A DNA stretch of 64,000 nucleotides, from positions 1 to 64,000 of the forward strand of contig CAIOKE010000077.1 in assembly GCA_903858815.1 (NCBI GenBank), given 5' to 3'. The notes beneath the pieces are model-generated. The model was not told where the DNA came from. It did no database searches and saw nothing but the letters and a program-made list of their open reading frames with translations. Positions within the stretch are counted from its first letter, which is position 1, and the number at the start of each line of letters is the position of its first letter. A program made the position numbers and the translations under genes. This stretch comes from an uncultured Planctomycetaceae bacterium (lineage in GTDB: Bacteria; Planctomycetota; Planctomycetia; Planctomycetales; Planctomycetaceae). Below, piece after piece: positions 18,530-27,007 of the stretch.

Positions 18530-19992
18530 AGGGCAAAGTTCTCGGTATTTTTTCTGTGCTGGCAGCCCTCTGTCTCTGCCTCACGCTGGCAACCGCGAAC
18601 CCGTGGTGGAATCCCGCGCAGTCACAGTTCCTTGACCTCGACAACATCATGAACCTCCTCAGCCGGACTGCCCTCTATGGCATTCTCGGCATCGGCGTCG
18701 CCTTTGTTATCATCACCAGTGGTATCGACCTGTCCATCGGCTCCATGGTCTGCCTGTGTGGCGTACTCCTGACGATCCTCCTCAAAGTTGATTATCAGCC
18801 TCAGCAGCCTCTGTCTGTGACTCGCATGACCGCCGCTGACCGAACCATACTTGTCGCCGGCAGCACCGAGTCCCTGAAACCGGGAGATACGGTGCGATTC
18901 ACCGGAGGTGTCGGGTCAGGACTGGTCCTGACTGTGGAATCCGCCACCGCAGATCGCCTCGTCGTTCGAGAAACCCTGACCCGCGACGAACGTGACGGAC
19001 GCATCGTCAGGATCCTGCCACTGGAAAGCTTCGATGCCACTTCCCTGACGGCCACTCTGCCAGCCACAACAGCCGAGGCAAACGACCAGCTGCAGCTGTT
19101 CCGACGCGACGGTAGCGTGACCGGACAGAAAATTACAGCAGTCGCAGAACGCGGAACACAGCTGCAGCTGACACTGGCTCGGGACCCCGGACAGAAATAC
19201 CACTCAGATTCCTTCGCCGTTGTGCTCCGTCGTTCCCAGCGCTGCTCAATTCCTCTGGCAGTCCTGATCGTCCTGATAACAGCAGCCGGACTTGGACTCG
19301 TTCATGGGCTGCTGATCACCAGACTGCGTCTCCAGCCCTTTGTCGTCACACTGTGCGGACTGCTGATCTATCGCGGGGCCTCCCGCTGGCTCACCAACGA
19401 CAATCCAGCCGGCTTCGGCGAATTGCAGAGCATTCTTGGACCAGTAGCATCCGGCCGAGTCGGCCTGCTGCTCAAAGGAGACAAAGTCCTGTTCGGCATC
19501 CCGATTCCATTCTTCCTCATGACCGGCCTTGCACTGATCGCCGCAGTCGTTCTGACAAGGACGGTCTGGGGCCGCTATCTGCTGGCACTCGGACGCAACG
19601 AAGAAGCTGCTCGCTTCAGCGGTATCAATACCGGTCGCGTAACCGTCATGGCCTACGTGATCTGTGCCGTGATGGCAGCGGTCGGAGGCATGTTGTTCGC
19701 CCTCGAGTACAGCTCCATTTCTCCATCAAGCTTCGGAAATTCGTTTGAGCTGTATGCGATCGCTGCCGCTGTTCTGGGAGGCTGCAGTCTGCGTGGCGGA
19801 GAAGGCTCGATTCCCGGAGTCGTCATCGGGACCGCTGTCATGCAGGTACTGAACAACATGATCATGCTGCTCAGAATCCCGCAGTCACTGGAATACACCA
19901 TTATTGGTGCCGTGATTCTGCTGGGAGTCCTCGGTGATGAACTGGTTCGCCGAGCGGCTGCACGCCGACGACTGAAACAGAGTATCACCTGA
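18526..19992 (+). CDS. Sugar ABC transporter permease (RbsC family) with large extracytoplasmic-type insertion
   Basis: A 488-residue inner-membrane permease, against ~320 residues for typical RbsC-family members. Family landmarks are VIITSGIDLSIGSM (residues 62-74), the LQPFVVTLCGLLIYRGAS segment and the C-terminal EYTIIGAVILLGVLGDELVRR. Between the second visible hydrophobic stretch (~66-87) and the next (~241-262) lies a ~150-residue hydrophilic, beta-strand-like insertion (~88-238; e.g. SLKPGDTVRFTGG, ADRLVVRETLTRDERDG). It is uninterrupted, in frame and has the same codon character as the rest, so it is not a frameshift artefact. It is translationally coupled to the ATPase gene. The insertion could be a docking domain for the lipid-anchored binding protein; that is inference. 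Confidence 0.9.
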   Translation: MKGKVLGIFSVLAALCLCLTLATANPWWNPAQSQFLDLDNIMNLLSRTALYGILGIGVAFVIITSGIDLSIGSMVCLCGVLLTILLKVDYQPQQPLSVTRMTAADRTILVAGSTESLKPGDTVRFTGGVGSGLVLTVESATADRLVVRETLTRDERDGRIVRILPLESFDATSLTATLPATTAEANDQLQLFRRDGSVTGQKITAVAERGTQLQLTLARDPGQKYHSDSFAVVLRRSQRCSIPLAVLIVLITAAGLGLVHGLLITRLRLQPFVVTLCGLLIYRGASRWLTNDNPAGFGELQSILGPVASGRVGLLLKGDKVLFGIPIPFFLMTGLALIAAVVLTRTVWGRYLLALGRNEEAARFSGINTGRVTVMAYVICAVMAAVGGMLFALEYSSISPSSFGNSFELYAIAAAVLGGCSLRGGEGSIPGVVIGTAVMQVLNNMIMLLRIPQSLEYTIIGAVILLGVLGDELVRRAAARRRLKQSIT

Positions 19993-20004
19993 TCACCCAC
20001 AGAC

Positions 20005-21345
20005 TCAACCCCCGCTTTCACCCCGCAGCACCAGTTGCAGCAGGTCTGCAAACCCCGGACTGCGCCCCTGACGCAGTATCCCCGCGCGATACAACCGACT
20101 GGCTACCACGATCCCAACCGCCGTGCCCGCCAGCATAATTGCCAGACTCAACAGCGACTGCCAGACCGGTATCATCACCCCTGTTGACATTCGCACGGCC
20201 ATCAGCAACGGTGTCGCCGGGGGAAAGAAACTGGCTGCCGTTGCAAGGTGGCCGTTCGGCTCGCGAATCACATGCATGCAGATCAGAAGTGGCAGCATCA
20301 GAACCAGCCAGACAGGCATCAGCAGACACTGAGCCTCACGCATCTGATTGACACAGGCTGCGACCGACATAAAGACGGAACTGAACAGCAGCACCGCCAG
20401 CAGCTGCAGGAACAGCAGCCACGGCAGCAGCGACCACGGAACGCTGTTCGCAAAACCCTGCTGCCACGCCACACAGATCGTACCCACGCTATACAGCCCG
20501 AAAATTGTCATCGCACCCGCAGCATTGCCCGCCAGCTTCCCCGTCATCAGCTGCGTCGCACTGGCCGACCCCAGCAGCACTTCCGAGATTCGCAGCTGTT
20601 TCTCCTCCAGCACACTCTCCAGCATCGGCTGTACCGAGAGCAGCACAGCCACGAACATCATCCCGGCAATCCCGATCGGCACTGCAATTGACGACAGCGA
20701 ACTCTGCACAGGTTCCCGCTGAATCTGCCCTCTGTCGTCAAGAAAACTCAGCCCCTGCGACTGCACTTCGGTCGACTGGGACAAAGCAACAGTCACCACC
20801 GGCAGCAAACCCGCTGGTACACAGTCAGCCAGACGCTGCTGACGCTGCACCGAATCAATTGTCTGTTCACACCAGCGTCGCACGTCCGACATACCCGGGT
20901 CCTCAGACACCCACGTCAAAGACGCATCGATCGGGATCTCCACGAAGGCATGCAGCCTCCCCGCTCGAATCTGCTGGGAAAGCAGCAGTCGATCGTCATC
21001 CCCGAAATCACTGGCAGGATGCGCCCTGAATTCATACAGACTCTGATCCTGCAGCCCCAGCATTGCTGTCAGACCATCATGATTTTCCGCCGACTGCCCG
21101 TCCCTTGCAGCAGTCAACTGCTGATTGCGTCGGTCAGCCGCCAACTGCAGTACCGGAAGCAGACCACCCGTCTGATCAATCACCGCGATTCTTCGCACGG
21201 TCGGCACCTGCAGACCCTGCAACATCGCCGGAATACCGATCACTCCCAGCATCAGCAGCGGCATGACTGCCATGCTGATCAGAAAGGCCCGAGTCCCAAC
21301 CATGGCCCGGTATTCACGCCATGCAATTATCAGAATCTTCCGCAT
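20005..21345 (-). CDS. ABC-2 type exporter permease (NatB-like)
   Basis: A 446-residue membrane protein of the ABC-2 exporter permease family. It has an N-terminal transmembrane helix (AFLISMAVMPLLMLGVIG), a large ~170-residue extracytoplasmic segment, then five or more helices (e.g. VPIGIAGMMFVAVLLSVQPML, followed by VLEEKQLRISEVLLGSASATQLMTGKLAGN, the conserved ABC-2 coupling segment). This architecture matches NatB/YhaP-type subunits. The ATG at 21345 is preferred over an upstream TTG. It follows the cognate ATPase gene by 34 bp on the same strand. The exported substrate (sodium, drug or peptide) cannot be told from sequence. Confidence 0.88.
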   Translation of the reverse strand: MRKILIIAWREYRAMVGTRAFLISMAVMPLLMLGVIGIPAMLQGLQVPTVRRIAVIDQTGGLLPVLQLAADRRNQQLTAARDGQSAENHDGLTAMLGLQDQSLYEFRAHPASDFGDDDRLLLSQQIRAGRLHAFVEIPIDASLTWVSEDPGMSDVRRWCEQTIDSVQRQQRLADCVPAGLLPVVTVALSQSTEVQSQGLSFLDDRGQIQREPVQSSLSSIAVPIGIAGMMFVAVLLSVQPMLESVLEEKQLRISEVLLGSASATQLMTGKLAGNAAGAMTIFGLYSVGTICVAWQQGFANSVPWSLLPWLLFLQLLAVLLFSSVFMSVAACVNQMREAQCLLMPVWLVLMLPLLICMHVIREPNGHLATAASFFPPATPLLMAVRMSTGVMIPVWQSLLSLAIMLAGTAVGIVVASRLYRAGILRQGRSPGFADLLQLVLRGESGG

Positions 21346-21379
21346 GAATATGCACCACAACGATGACTATTGAATACGC

Positions 21380-22435
21380 TCAGTGACCGGCACTGCCCAA
21401 AGGGCTGAGCAATCTGCAGACTGACTGCCATGCCACGCCTGCCCTCGACGATGGTCGAAAATCACCAGCCCCCGCTGCTTTGGCTGCTGGCAAAGCGACA
21501 GGGTCGGAACCTTCCCTGCTGACCAGACTGAGAAACACCTCATGCAGAGAAGGCTGCACCATCTCAAAATGCTCAAGTTCAGCCATAGCCGACAGCCTGC
21601 GAACCAGCTCCGAAACACCAAGCTCACCGGAAAGCTGCAGTTGCTGATATAGTCCCTGCTGCCGTACCGATACAACACCAGGCAACCCATCAGGAAGGAT
21701 CTGCCCTGACGCCGTGCGAATCTTCAGAAATGGTTTTGCTGCCCGCGCAAGAATCTCACTGACCGCCCCGTCAAGAACCTTCTGCCCCCGATAAATCATT
21801 ACCACCCGTTCACACATCCGCTGCGCGGTTTCCATCTCGTGAGTCGACAGGATGATGCTTGTCCCCTCTCGCTGCAGTTCCTCAATCGCCCCCCGCAACA
21901 GCTCAAGATTCACCGGATCAAGACCGCTGAATGGCTCATCCAGAATCAACAGCCGAGGGCGCGCAATCACGGCGGCAATAAACTGAATCTTCTGACACAT
22001 GCCCTTGGAAAGCCCGTCGATCCGTCGCTGATCCCAGCCATCCGCCTGCAGCCGCAGCAGCCAGCGACTGATCTCAGGATCCGGATTTCGAACGCCCTTC
22101 AGAGCCGCATAATACCGCAACAACTCACGCACCCGCATCCGACGATACATTCCCCGCTCCTCAGGCAGATAGCCCACGCGGTTGTCAGCACAGTCGCCGG
22201 ACTCTGCACCCAGAACCACAACCCGACCCTGATCCGGTCGGACAATACGCAGAATCATCCTCAGCGTCGTCGTTTTTCCCGATCCGTTCGGACCTATAAA
22301 TCCACACAGCGATCCGCAGGGAATACTGAGGCTGATGCCGGATACCGCCGTACGCTGGCCAAAACGCTTTTCTGCGTTCTCCATCAGCACCGCGCATTCC
22401 TGATTACCCGCGCTGCCCTGCTCTGTCGTATTCAT
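21380..22435 (-). CDS. ABC exporter ATP-binding protein (NatA-like)
   Basis: A 351-residue single-domain ABC ATPase. Walker A is GPNGSGKTT, the Q-loop region has GYLPEERGMYRRM, the signature is degenerate (GLSKGMCQKIQF), and Walker B with D-loop is LLILDEPFSGLDPVN. YLPEERG and LSKGM are typical of NatA-type exporters. The C-terminal ~130 residues form the usual accessory extension (…PSLHEVFLSLV). The ATG at 22435 is chosen because AGGTGG lies 4-9 nt upstream; the frame is open for 19 more codons. It forms an operon with the permease gene that follows it. Confidence 0.92.
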   Translation of the reverse strand: MNTTEQGSAGNQECAVLMENAEKRFGQRTAVSGISLSIPCGSLCGFIGPNGSGKTTTLRMILRIVRPDQGRVVVLGAESGDCADNRVGYLPEERGMYRRMRVRELLRYYAALKGVRNPDPEISRWLLRLQADGWDQRRIDGLSKGMCQKIQFIAAVIARPRLLILDEPFSGLDPVNLELLRGAIEELQREGTSIILSTHEMETAQRMCERVVMIYRGQKVLDGAVSEILARAAKPFLKIRTASGQILPDGLPGVVSVRQQGLYQQLQLSGELGVSELVRRLSAMAELEHFEMVQPSLHEVFLSLVSREGSDPVALPAAKAAGAGDFRPSSRAGVAWQSVCRLLSPLGSAGH

Positions 22436-22748
22436 TCTGCCACCACCTGTTGCGAAAAAGCAACACCACTGACTCGACATGGTCGCAGACACACCACTGC
22501 AAACGGTGTGCGTCAGTCTGCAGAAACGGCCCAGCCAGCCGCAATCAACAGGACAGCCAGCATGAGTAGGCCGAAATTCGTCGCCAGCCCGCCTGAAAAC
22601 TCCAGCAGGCCCCTCAGACGCATCAGAACCAATCCCCCCGCATGATCAGGGGACTGCACATCCGGCGCCAGCAGCAGTTATCAGTTCATCACGAACGATG
22701 ATGCCAAATCGCAACACAGCCAGTCAGCAGCGGTAGCGTCATCCGCCA
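22436..22748. other. Intergenic region between ABC exporter and tadC
   Basis: A 313-bp gap with no confident gene. It holds one short hydrophobic open frame on the minus strand (22513-22659, listed separately) and the leader of the ABC exporter operon. No clear terminator follows tadC. Confidence 0.4.
22513..22659 (-). CDS. Possible small membrane peptide (48 aa)
   Basis: A GTG-initiated frame (or ATG at 22623, giving 36 residues) ending in TGA at 22513. The C-terminal half is one strongly hydrophobic helix (NFGLLMLAVLLIAAGWAV) preceded by a basic segment (LMRLRGLLEF), the pattern of a small single-pass membrane protein. It lies 77 bp upstream of the ABC exporter ATPase on the same strand. 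There is no good ribosome-binding site and no recognised family; it may be a decayed gene end or chance. Confidence 0.25.
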   Translation of the reverse strand: MQSPDHAGGLVLMRLRGLLEFSGGLATNFGLLMLAVLLIAAGWAVSAD

Positions 22749-23735
22749 TCAGGGATTTGCCCCGCCACCAGCATTCGGCCCCTGCCGATTCAGGCTTTCC
22801 AGTGACTGCTGACGAGTCTCCTCAACGGGATTCGTCTGGCTGCCGTAAAATTCTGATATCTGCACGATTGCAGGACCCAGCAGAAACAGAAACACGGCTG
22901 GCATCAGCAGCAGGGAAACCGGAAACAGCAGCTGAAATGACGCCGAATTGGCTCGCGTATCAGCACGCTCCTTCAGCGTTGCTCGAATACTGTCGCTGTA
23001 CTCCGTCAATGCCTTCGACAGCGCTGTACCAGTCACGTCCGACTGCACCAGCAGGGACGTAAAGCTGGTCACCTCCGGCGATTCAATACGAGCAGCAAAG
23101 GCCTTCAGCGCATAAGGCAGATCGCTGACCTCCGCCTGTCGAGTAACAATCGCCAGTTCCGTCCCCAGTGCCGGATGAACGCCGTTGATCTCGCGGCAGA
23201 TCCGCCGCAACGACTGCATCACAGTCAAGCCCTGACTGACACACATATTCAGCATGTCAAGCACGTCGGGCAGACCCATCTCGATATCCCGCACACGTTC
23301 CGCAGCTCGCGAGGCTACGACCAGCGGAGGCAACGCCCACATCAGCAGAGGCACAATCACAATCGCTCCGACGATCGTCGCCTCGGCCTGCACCGGCGCC
23401 ATAATCAGCAGCACACCCAGCAGAACCAGCGCCGCAAACGACAATGCAAATCGCAGCGCACTCAGATTCTGCCACGCCGCACGCGACTGATAACCGGCCG
23501 CCGTCAGATTCTTACGCTGAACCAGACGCCGCGATTCAGACTCCGGCAGCATCTGAGCAAAGGCCGGAGTCGCCGCACCAAAAAGATAATCACCCTCGGG
23601 AATCGGCAGATCCTCCGGCTCCGGATTGCCGGTCGACAGCTTTTCCTCCGTGATAATTCCACGAAACTCATGGAATAATCGCCGATTTTCCCACGTCGTC
23701 TGACGCTGTTTTCCCTGATCAGAATCCACTGTCAT
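22749..23735 (-). CDS. tadC: Tad secretion inner-membrane protein, TadC-like (T2SF family)
   Basis: A 328-residue type II secretion F-domain protein. After a ~100-residue cytoplasmic N-terminus come two transmembrane helices (FALSFAALVLLGVLLIMAP and ATIVGAIVIVPLLMWALPPLVVA), the cytoplasmic GspF-like helical bundle (DIEMGLPDVLDMLNMCVSQGLTVMQSL), and a C-terminal helix (LLFPVSLLLMPAVFLFLLGPAIVQI). GLPDxLDxLxxxVxxGL followed by ALxxxxxxxG is the family signature. It is the last gene of a same-strand tadA-tadB-tadC run (15-bp gap to tadB). It would form the platform of a Flp-type pilus or Tad secretion machine. Confidence 0.85.
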   Translation of the reverse strand: MTVDSDQGKQRQTTWENRRLFHEFRGIITEEKLSTGNPEPEDLPIPEGDYLFGAATPAFAQMLPESESRRLVQRKNLTAAGYQSRAAWQNLSALRFALSFAALVLLGVLLIMAPVQAEATIVGAIVIVPLLMWALPPLVVASRAAERVRDIEMGLPDVLDMLNMCVSQGLTVMQSLRRICREINGVHPALGTELAIVTRQAEVSDLPYALKAFAARIESPEVTSFTSLLVQSDVTGTALSKALTEYSDSIRATLKERADTRANSASFQLLFPVSLLLMPAVFLFLLGPAIVQISEFYGSQTNPVEETRQQSLESLNRQGPNAGGGANP

Positions 23736-23750
23736 CTCTCCGACAGACCT

Positions 23751-24611
23751 TCAGAAGCGGGAAGTACGTCCCAGAATACGCAGGACAATCAGACTTCCCA
23801 TCAGCTGCAGACCAATCGCTGTCCAGAAGGAAAATCGCCCCCACCCCGAAGCAAACAGCTTATTCAGATAGTTGGGATCACGCGCCACATAAAAACCCAC
23901 TACAATCAAAGGAACCGTGATCATCATCACAGATCCAAGACGACTGGAAATCGTCGCTGCTCGCTGACGAGCCACAAAGTGCAGCCTGTCTCGAATCGCC
24001 GTTGAAAGACGCTCCAGAACCTGGATCAGGTCGCCACCCGTCTCCTGATTGACCGACAATGCCGCAGTGAACATGGTCAGAGTATTCACACCGGTCCTCT
24101 GCACGAGGTCACGACAGGCTGTCCCCACATCCATCCCCATCTCAATCCGCCGCGCACTGACTCGCAGCTCATTTCCCAGCGGGCTGGGAGTATCTGCAGC
24201 CAGCATCATAAAAGCATTCTCCACATTTCGTCCGGTGCGGGCAAAACGGGCCATTTCCTCCGCCATCAGGGGCAGCTGCTGCATGATCTGTAACTGACGC
24301 CGTGAACGCTGCACCATCGCCACAAGAATCGGAAACAGTAAGCCGAGGGCCCCCATCACCGAACTCATCAGCACTCGCTCGGTCAGCACAAAAAATATCC
24401 CACCAAAGGACACCCCGCTGAAAACACACAGACTGAGCCAGACCGATGGAATCGTCTGAATTCCCGACTGCAGCATCAGAGTGTCAAACCAGCCATTGAC
24501 AACATCTGCGGTTCCGCCCGTCCCCTCAGTAAAACCCACGTCTTCCTTCAGCAGTCCGGCAAACGCCGCGTCCCGCGGAATCGATCGCAGTTTCGTATTT
24601 GGAGCAATCAT
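23751..24611 (-). CDS. tadB: Tad secretion inner-membrane protein, TadB-like (T2SF family)
   Basis: A 286-residue T2SF-domain protein partnering TadC. It begins with ~55 hydrophilic residues, then two hydrophobic helices (VWLSLCVFSGVSFGGIFFVL and VMGALGLLFPILVAMV), the cytoplasmic GspF-like bundle (MQQLPLMAEEMARFARTGRNVENAFMMLA … SVNQETGGDLIQVLERLSTAIRDR), and C-terminal helices. ETGGDLxxVLExLSxxIR is a strong TadB hallmark. It sits between tadA (31 bp) and tadC (15 bp) in the usual order. Confidence 0.87.
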   Translation of the reverse strand: MIAPNTKLRSIPRDAAFAGLLKEDVGFTEGTGGTADVVNGWFDTLMLQSGIQTIPSVWLSLCVFSGVSFGGIFFVLTERVLMSSVMGALGLLFPILVAMVQRSRRQLQIMQQLPLMAEEMARFARTGRNVENAFMMLAADTPSPLGNELRVSARRIEMGMDVGTACRDLVQRTGVNTLTMFTAALSVNQETGGDLIQVLERLSTAIRDRLHFVARQRAATISSRLGSVMMITVPLIVVGFYVARDPNYLNKLFASGWGRFSFWTAIGLQLMGSLIVLRILGRTSRF

Positions 24612-24642
24612 GGTGTGCCCTCCGTATCCCCCGCACCGCGAC

Positions 24643-25965
24643 TCAGACTTTTGGTGCCGTCAGTTCACGCGCCTCAAACAATGGCCGATACTGCTCCACA
24701 TTCGTTCCAGCCAGCGCCAGACGACGCAGCGCCACCGGCTGATAACCGGTCGCATAGAAAGCACCCACAGGACGACCGCCTCGACTCTCTCCACTCAGAC
24801 GATACACAAAAATATCGTCCATCCGCCATTCGCCATCCTTCAGCCCCGACACCTCGGAAATACGAGTCACTCGACGTTCCCCGGTATGCAGACGCGTCAC
24901 ATGAATCACAATGTCCACCGCGTTGCAGATATACTGCCGAGCAATTCGCGATGGCAGCTCCACCCCGGCCAGAGCAATCATCAGTTCCAGTCGGTCCAGG
25001 GTTTCTCGAGCATCGTTGGCGTGCACGGTGCTCATCGATCCGTCGTGCCCGGTATTCATCGCCTGCAGCATCTCCAGCACTTCCGAACCTCGCGCTTCGC
25101 CCACGATGATTCGGTCAGGTCGCATTCGCAGTGCGTTTCTCAGCAGGTCACGCTGAGTCACGGCACCACGCCCCTCCAGATTCGGCAGACGTGTCTCCAG
25201 AGACACCACGTCCCGCTGCTGGAGATTCAGTTCCGCAGTCTCCTCAATCGTAACCACACGCTGTGAATCCGAAATGTAACGACTCATGCAGTTCAACAGA
25301 GTCGTCTTGCCGGCACCCGTGCCCCCGCTCACAATCACATTCATCCGCCCCTGAACTGCCAGCACCAGAAAATCGGCCATCGTTGGAGCCATCGTGCCAA
25401 ACTGCACAAGGTTCTCCATCTGAATGCGCTGGTTCCCGAATCGTCGAATCGAGACCGTCGCTCCACCCAGTGACAATGGCGGGATAATCGCATTGAATCG
25501 CGATCCATCCGGCAGTCGAGCGTCCACCATCGGACTCGATTCGTCAATGCGACGACCCGCACGACCTACCAGCCGATGAATGAACTGCATCAGATGCTGC
25601 GAATCCGCAAACCTGATACCAGTCTCCTCCAGCACACCACGACGCTCCACAAGCACTCGATCCGGCCCGTTGATCAGAATATCTGATACCGCAGGATCCA
25701 CCATCAAAGATTCAATCGGACCAAATCCATAGATTTCGTCCATCAGTTCCAGAACCAGACGCTCCCGCTGCAGCTCAGACAGTGTGACCGGCTGACGCGC
25801 ACACAAATACTCTGCCAAAGCCTTCAGCTGTGCCCGCAGCTCGGCCTCAGTCAAAGCTTCCGCTCTGCTGAAGTCCACCAGATCAATGATCTGACGATGC
25901 AGTTCGGTTTTCAGTCGGGTCAGGTCCGTATTCCCGGCACTCGATCCGTCCGCAACAGTCACCAT
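24643..25965 (-). CDS. tadA: Tad/Flp pilus assembly ATPase TadA (CpaF family)
   Basis: A 440-residue hexameric secretion ATPase of the GspE/VirB11 superfamily, CpaF branch. The N-terminal domain contains EIYGFGPIESLMVDPAVSDILINGPDRVLVERRG, characteristic of CpaF. The C-terminal ATPase has Walker A GGTGAGKTT, an Asp box (VVTIEETAELNL), Walker B (MRPDRIIVGEARGSEVLEMLQAMNTGHDGSMSTVHAN) and the His box. It powers TadB/TadC. The locus shown lacks pilin, secretin, TadZ and prepilin peptidase genes. Confidence 0.93.
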   Translation of the reverse strand: MVTVADGSSAGNTDLTRLKTELHRQIIDLVDFSRAEALTEAELRAQLKALAEYLCARQPVTLSELQRERLVLELMDEIYGFGPIESLMVDPAVSDILINGPDRVLVERRGVLEETGIRFADSQHLMQFIHRLVGRAGRRIDESSPMVDARLPDGSRFNAIIPPLSLGGATVSIRRFGNQRIQMENLVQFGTMAPTMADFLVLAVQGRMNVIVSGGTGAGKTTLLNCMSRYISDSQRVVTIEETAELNLQQRDVVSLETRLPNLEGRGAVTQRDLLRNALRMRPDRIIVGEARGSEVLEMLQAMNTGHDGSMSTVHANDARETLDRLELMIALAGVELPSRIARQYICNAVDIVIHVTRLHTGERRVTRISEVSGLKDGEWRMDDIFVYRLSGESRGGRPVGAFYATGYQPVALRRLALAGTNVEQYRPLFEARELTAPKV

Positions 25966-26169
25966 GGCCAGCCCTCAGGTTGTCAGCACGTCGCCAGTCT
26001 TCAGATGCTTACCCGCAGTCCGCGCGCAGCAGCGCACAGCTAAACCCTCATATCGATCGGCAAACCCGCGAAAACACAACGCGATTCAACCTGCTGCCAC
26101 AATCCCTATCAGCGGTGATAGCGACAGAATCTGCACAATCGCAATCCCACGCCAAACCCGCCACACCGC

Positions 26170-26517
26170 TCAGGCCGCTGATGCCGTTTCACGGTCCCCG
26201 GACTCAGAACCCCGCGATTCCTCAGGTGGCTGCAGGCTGTTTCGAGTAATCGCCTCGCGACCGGCGGGACTGAGCTGATACTGCAAACCCCGCGCCCGCC
26301 CGGAAAACTCAATTCGAATCAGCCCGAGGGCGATCAAATGCCCGTGCACGGTCGTCAGCACTCCCGCCGCCAACTCGCCCGCTTCCATGATCCGGTCAAC
26401 CCAGCCCGCATACTCCGGATCCGCACTCTTCGCCGCCAGCTCACGCACCTGGTAACAGGACAGTACTGTCAGGCACTGCTGCTCAAATTCCGTGGATTGT
26501 CCGTCTGTGAGTCGCAT
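26170..26517 (-). CDS. Small winged-helix-like protein
   Basis: A 115-residue protein. Residues ~20-95 look like a winged helix (GVLTTVHGHLIALGLIRIEFSGRARGLQYQLSPAGREAI), where the LQYQLSPAGREAI end is typical of MarR/PadR-like wings. The ATG at 26517 is chosen because upstream codons back to 26736 are not conserved-looking and include hydrophobic, low-quality sequence. It lies 204 bp upstream of tadA on the same strand and divergent from the TPR lipoprotein at 27008, so it may regulate one or both. Family assignment is from pattern only. Confidence 0.65.
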   Translation of the reverse strand: MRLTDGQSTEFEQQCLTVLSCYQVRELAAKSADPEYAGWVDRIMEAGELAAGVLTTVHGHLIALGLIRIEFSGRARGLQYQLSPAGREAITRNSLQPPEESRGSESGDRETASAA

Positions 26518-27007
26518 GTCGACTGTATCGACCGTCCCGGACGGCACATACAGACCGGCTCCGGCACCCGGCAGGATCCCAAACACCGCCAAATAACACC
26601 AAAACAACCCATTCCACCAGGAATCACCAGACCACCTTTTCTGATCACCCTGATCTCCGGTCCCCAGCAGGAGTTTGCCCGGCCACGAAATACTCAGACC
26701 CCAGTTGCAACCCACGCTGAAGGCCTTGAGCCTCAATCAGGAAATCCTGCCTCACCGTCTGATCCGCGACACCCCCTGCCCCGGAAAACGGCGAATTCTG
26801 CCTCTCAGCAACCACCGCACGATCAGCAGCCGGCAGTTTTTGCCGGTTGACAGCCACAACCGAATGCCTCGCCAATTGAATTCCGCCGAATCGCCGTTGC
26901 TGAATTTCCGGAATCCACAATATCTTTCGATCTTCTCCTCAAGTTCTGTTGCTGTGACTCACTCTTCTCTCCTGTCTCTCATCTCCTGTTACTCAGGACC
27001 TACAGTT
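26518..27007. other. Divergent intergenic region with pyrimidine-rich leader
   Basis: A 490-bp gap between the winged-helix gene and the TPR lipoprotein. No gene is supported. The 80 bp before 27008 are strikingly C/T-rich on the + strand (TCTTCTCCTC, CTCTTCTCTCCTGTCTCTCATC) and end in ACTCAGGACC, which provides the AGGA ribosome-binding site. A TTGACA at 26848-26853 has no good -10 partner. Confidence 0.4.
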
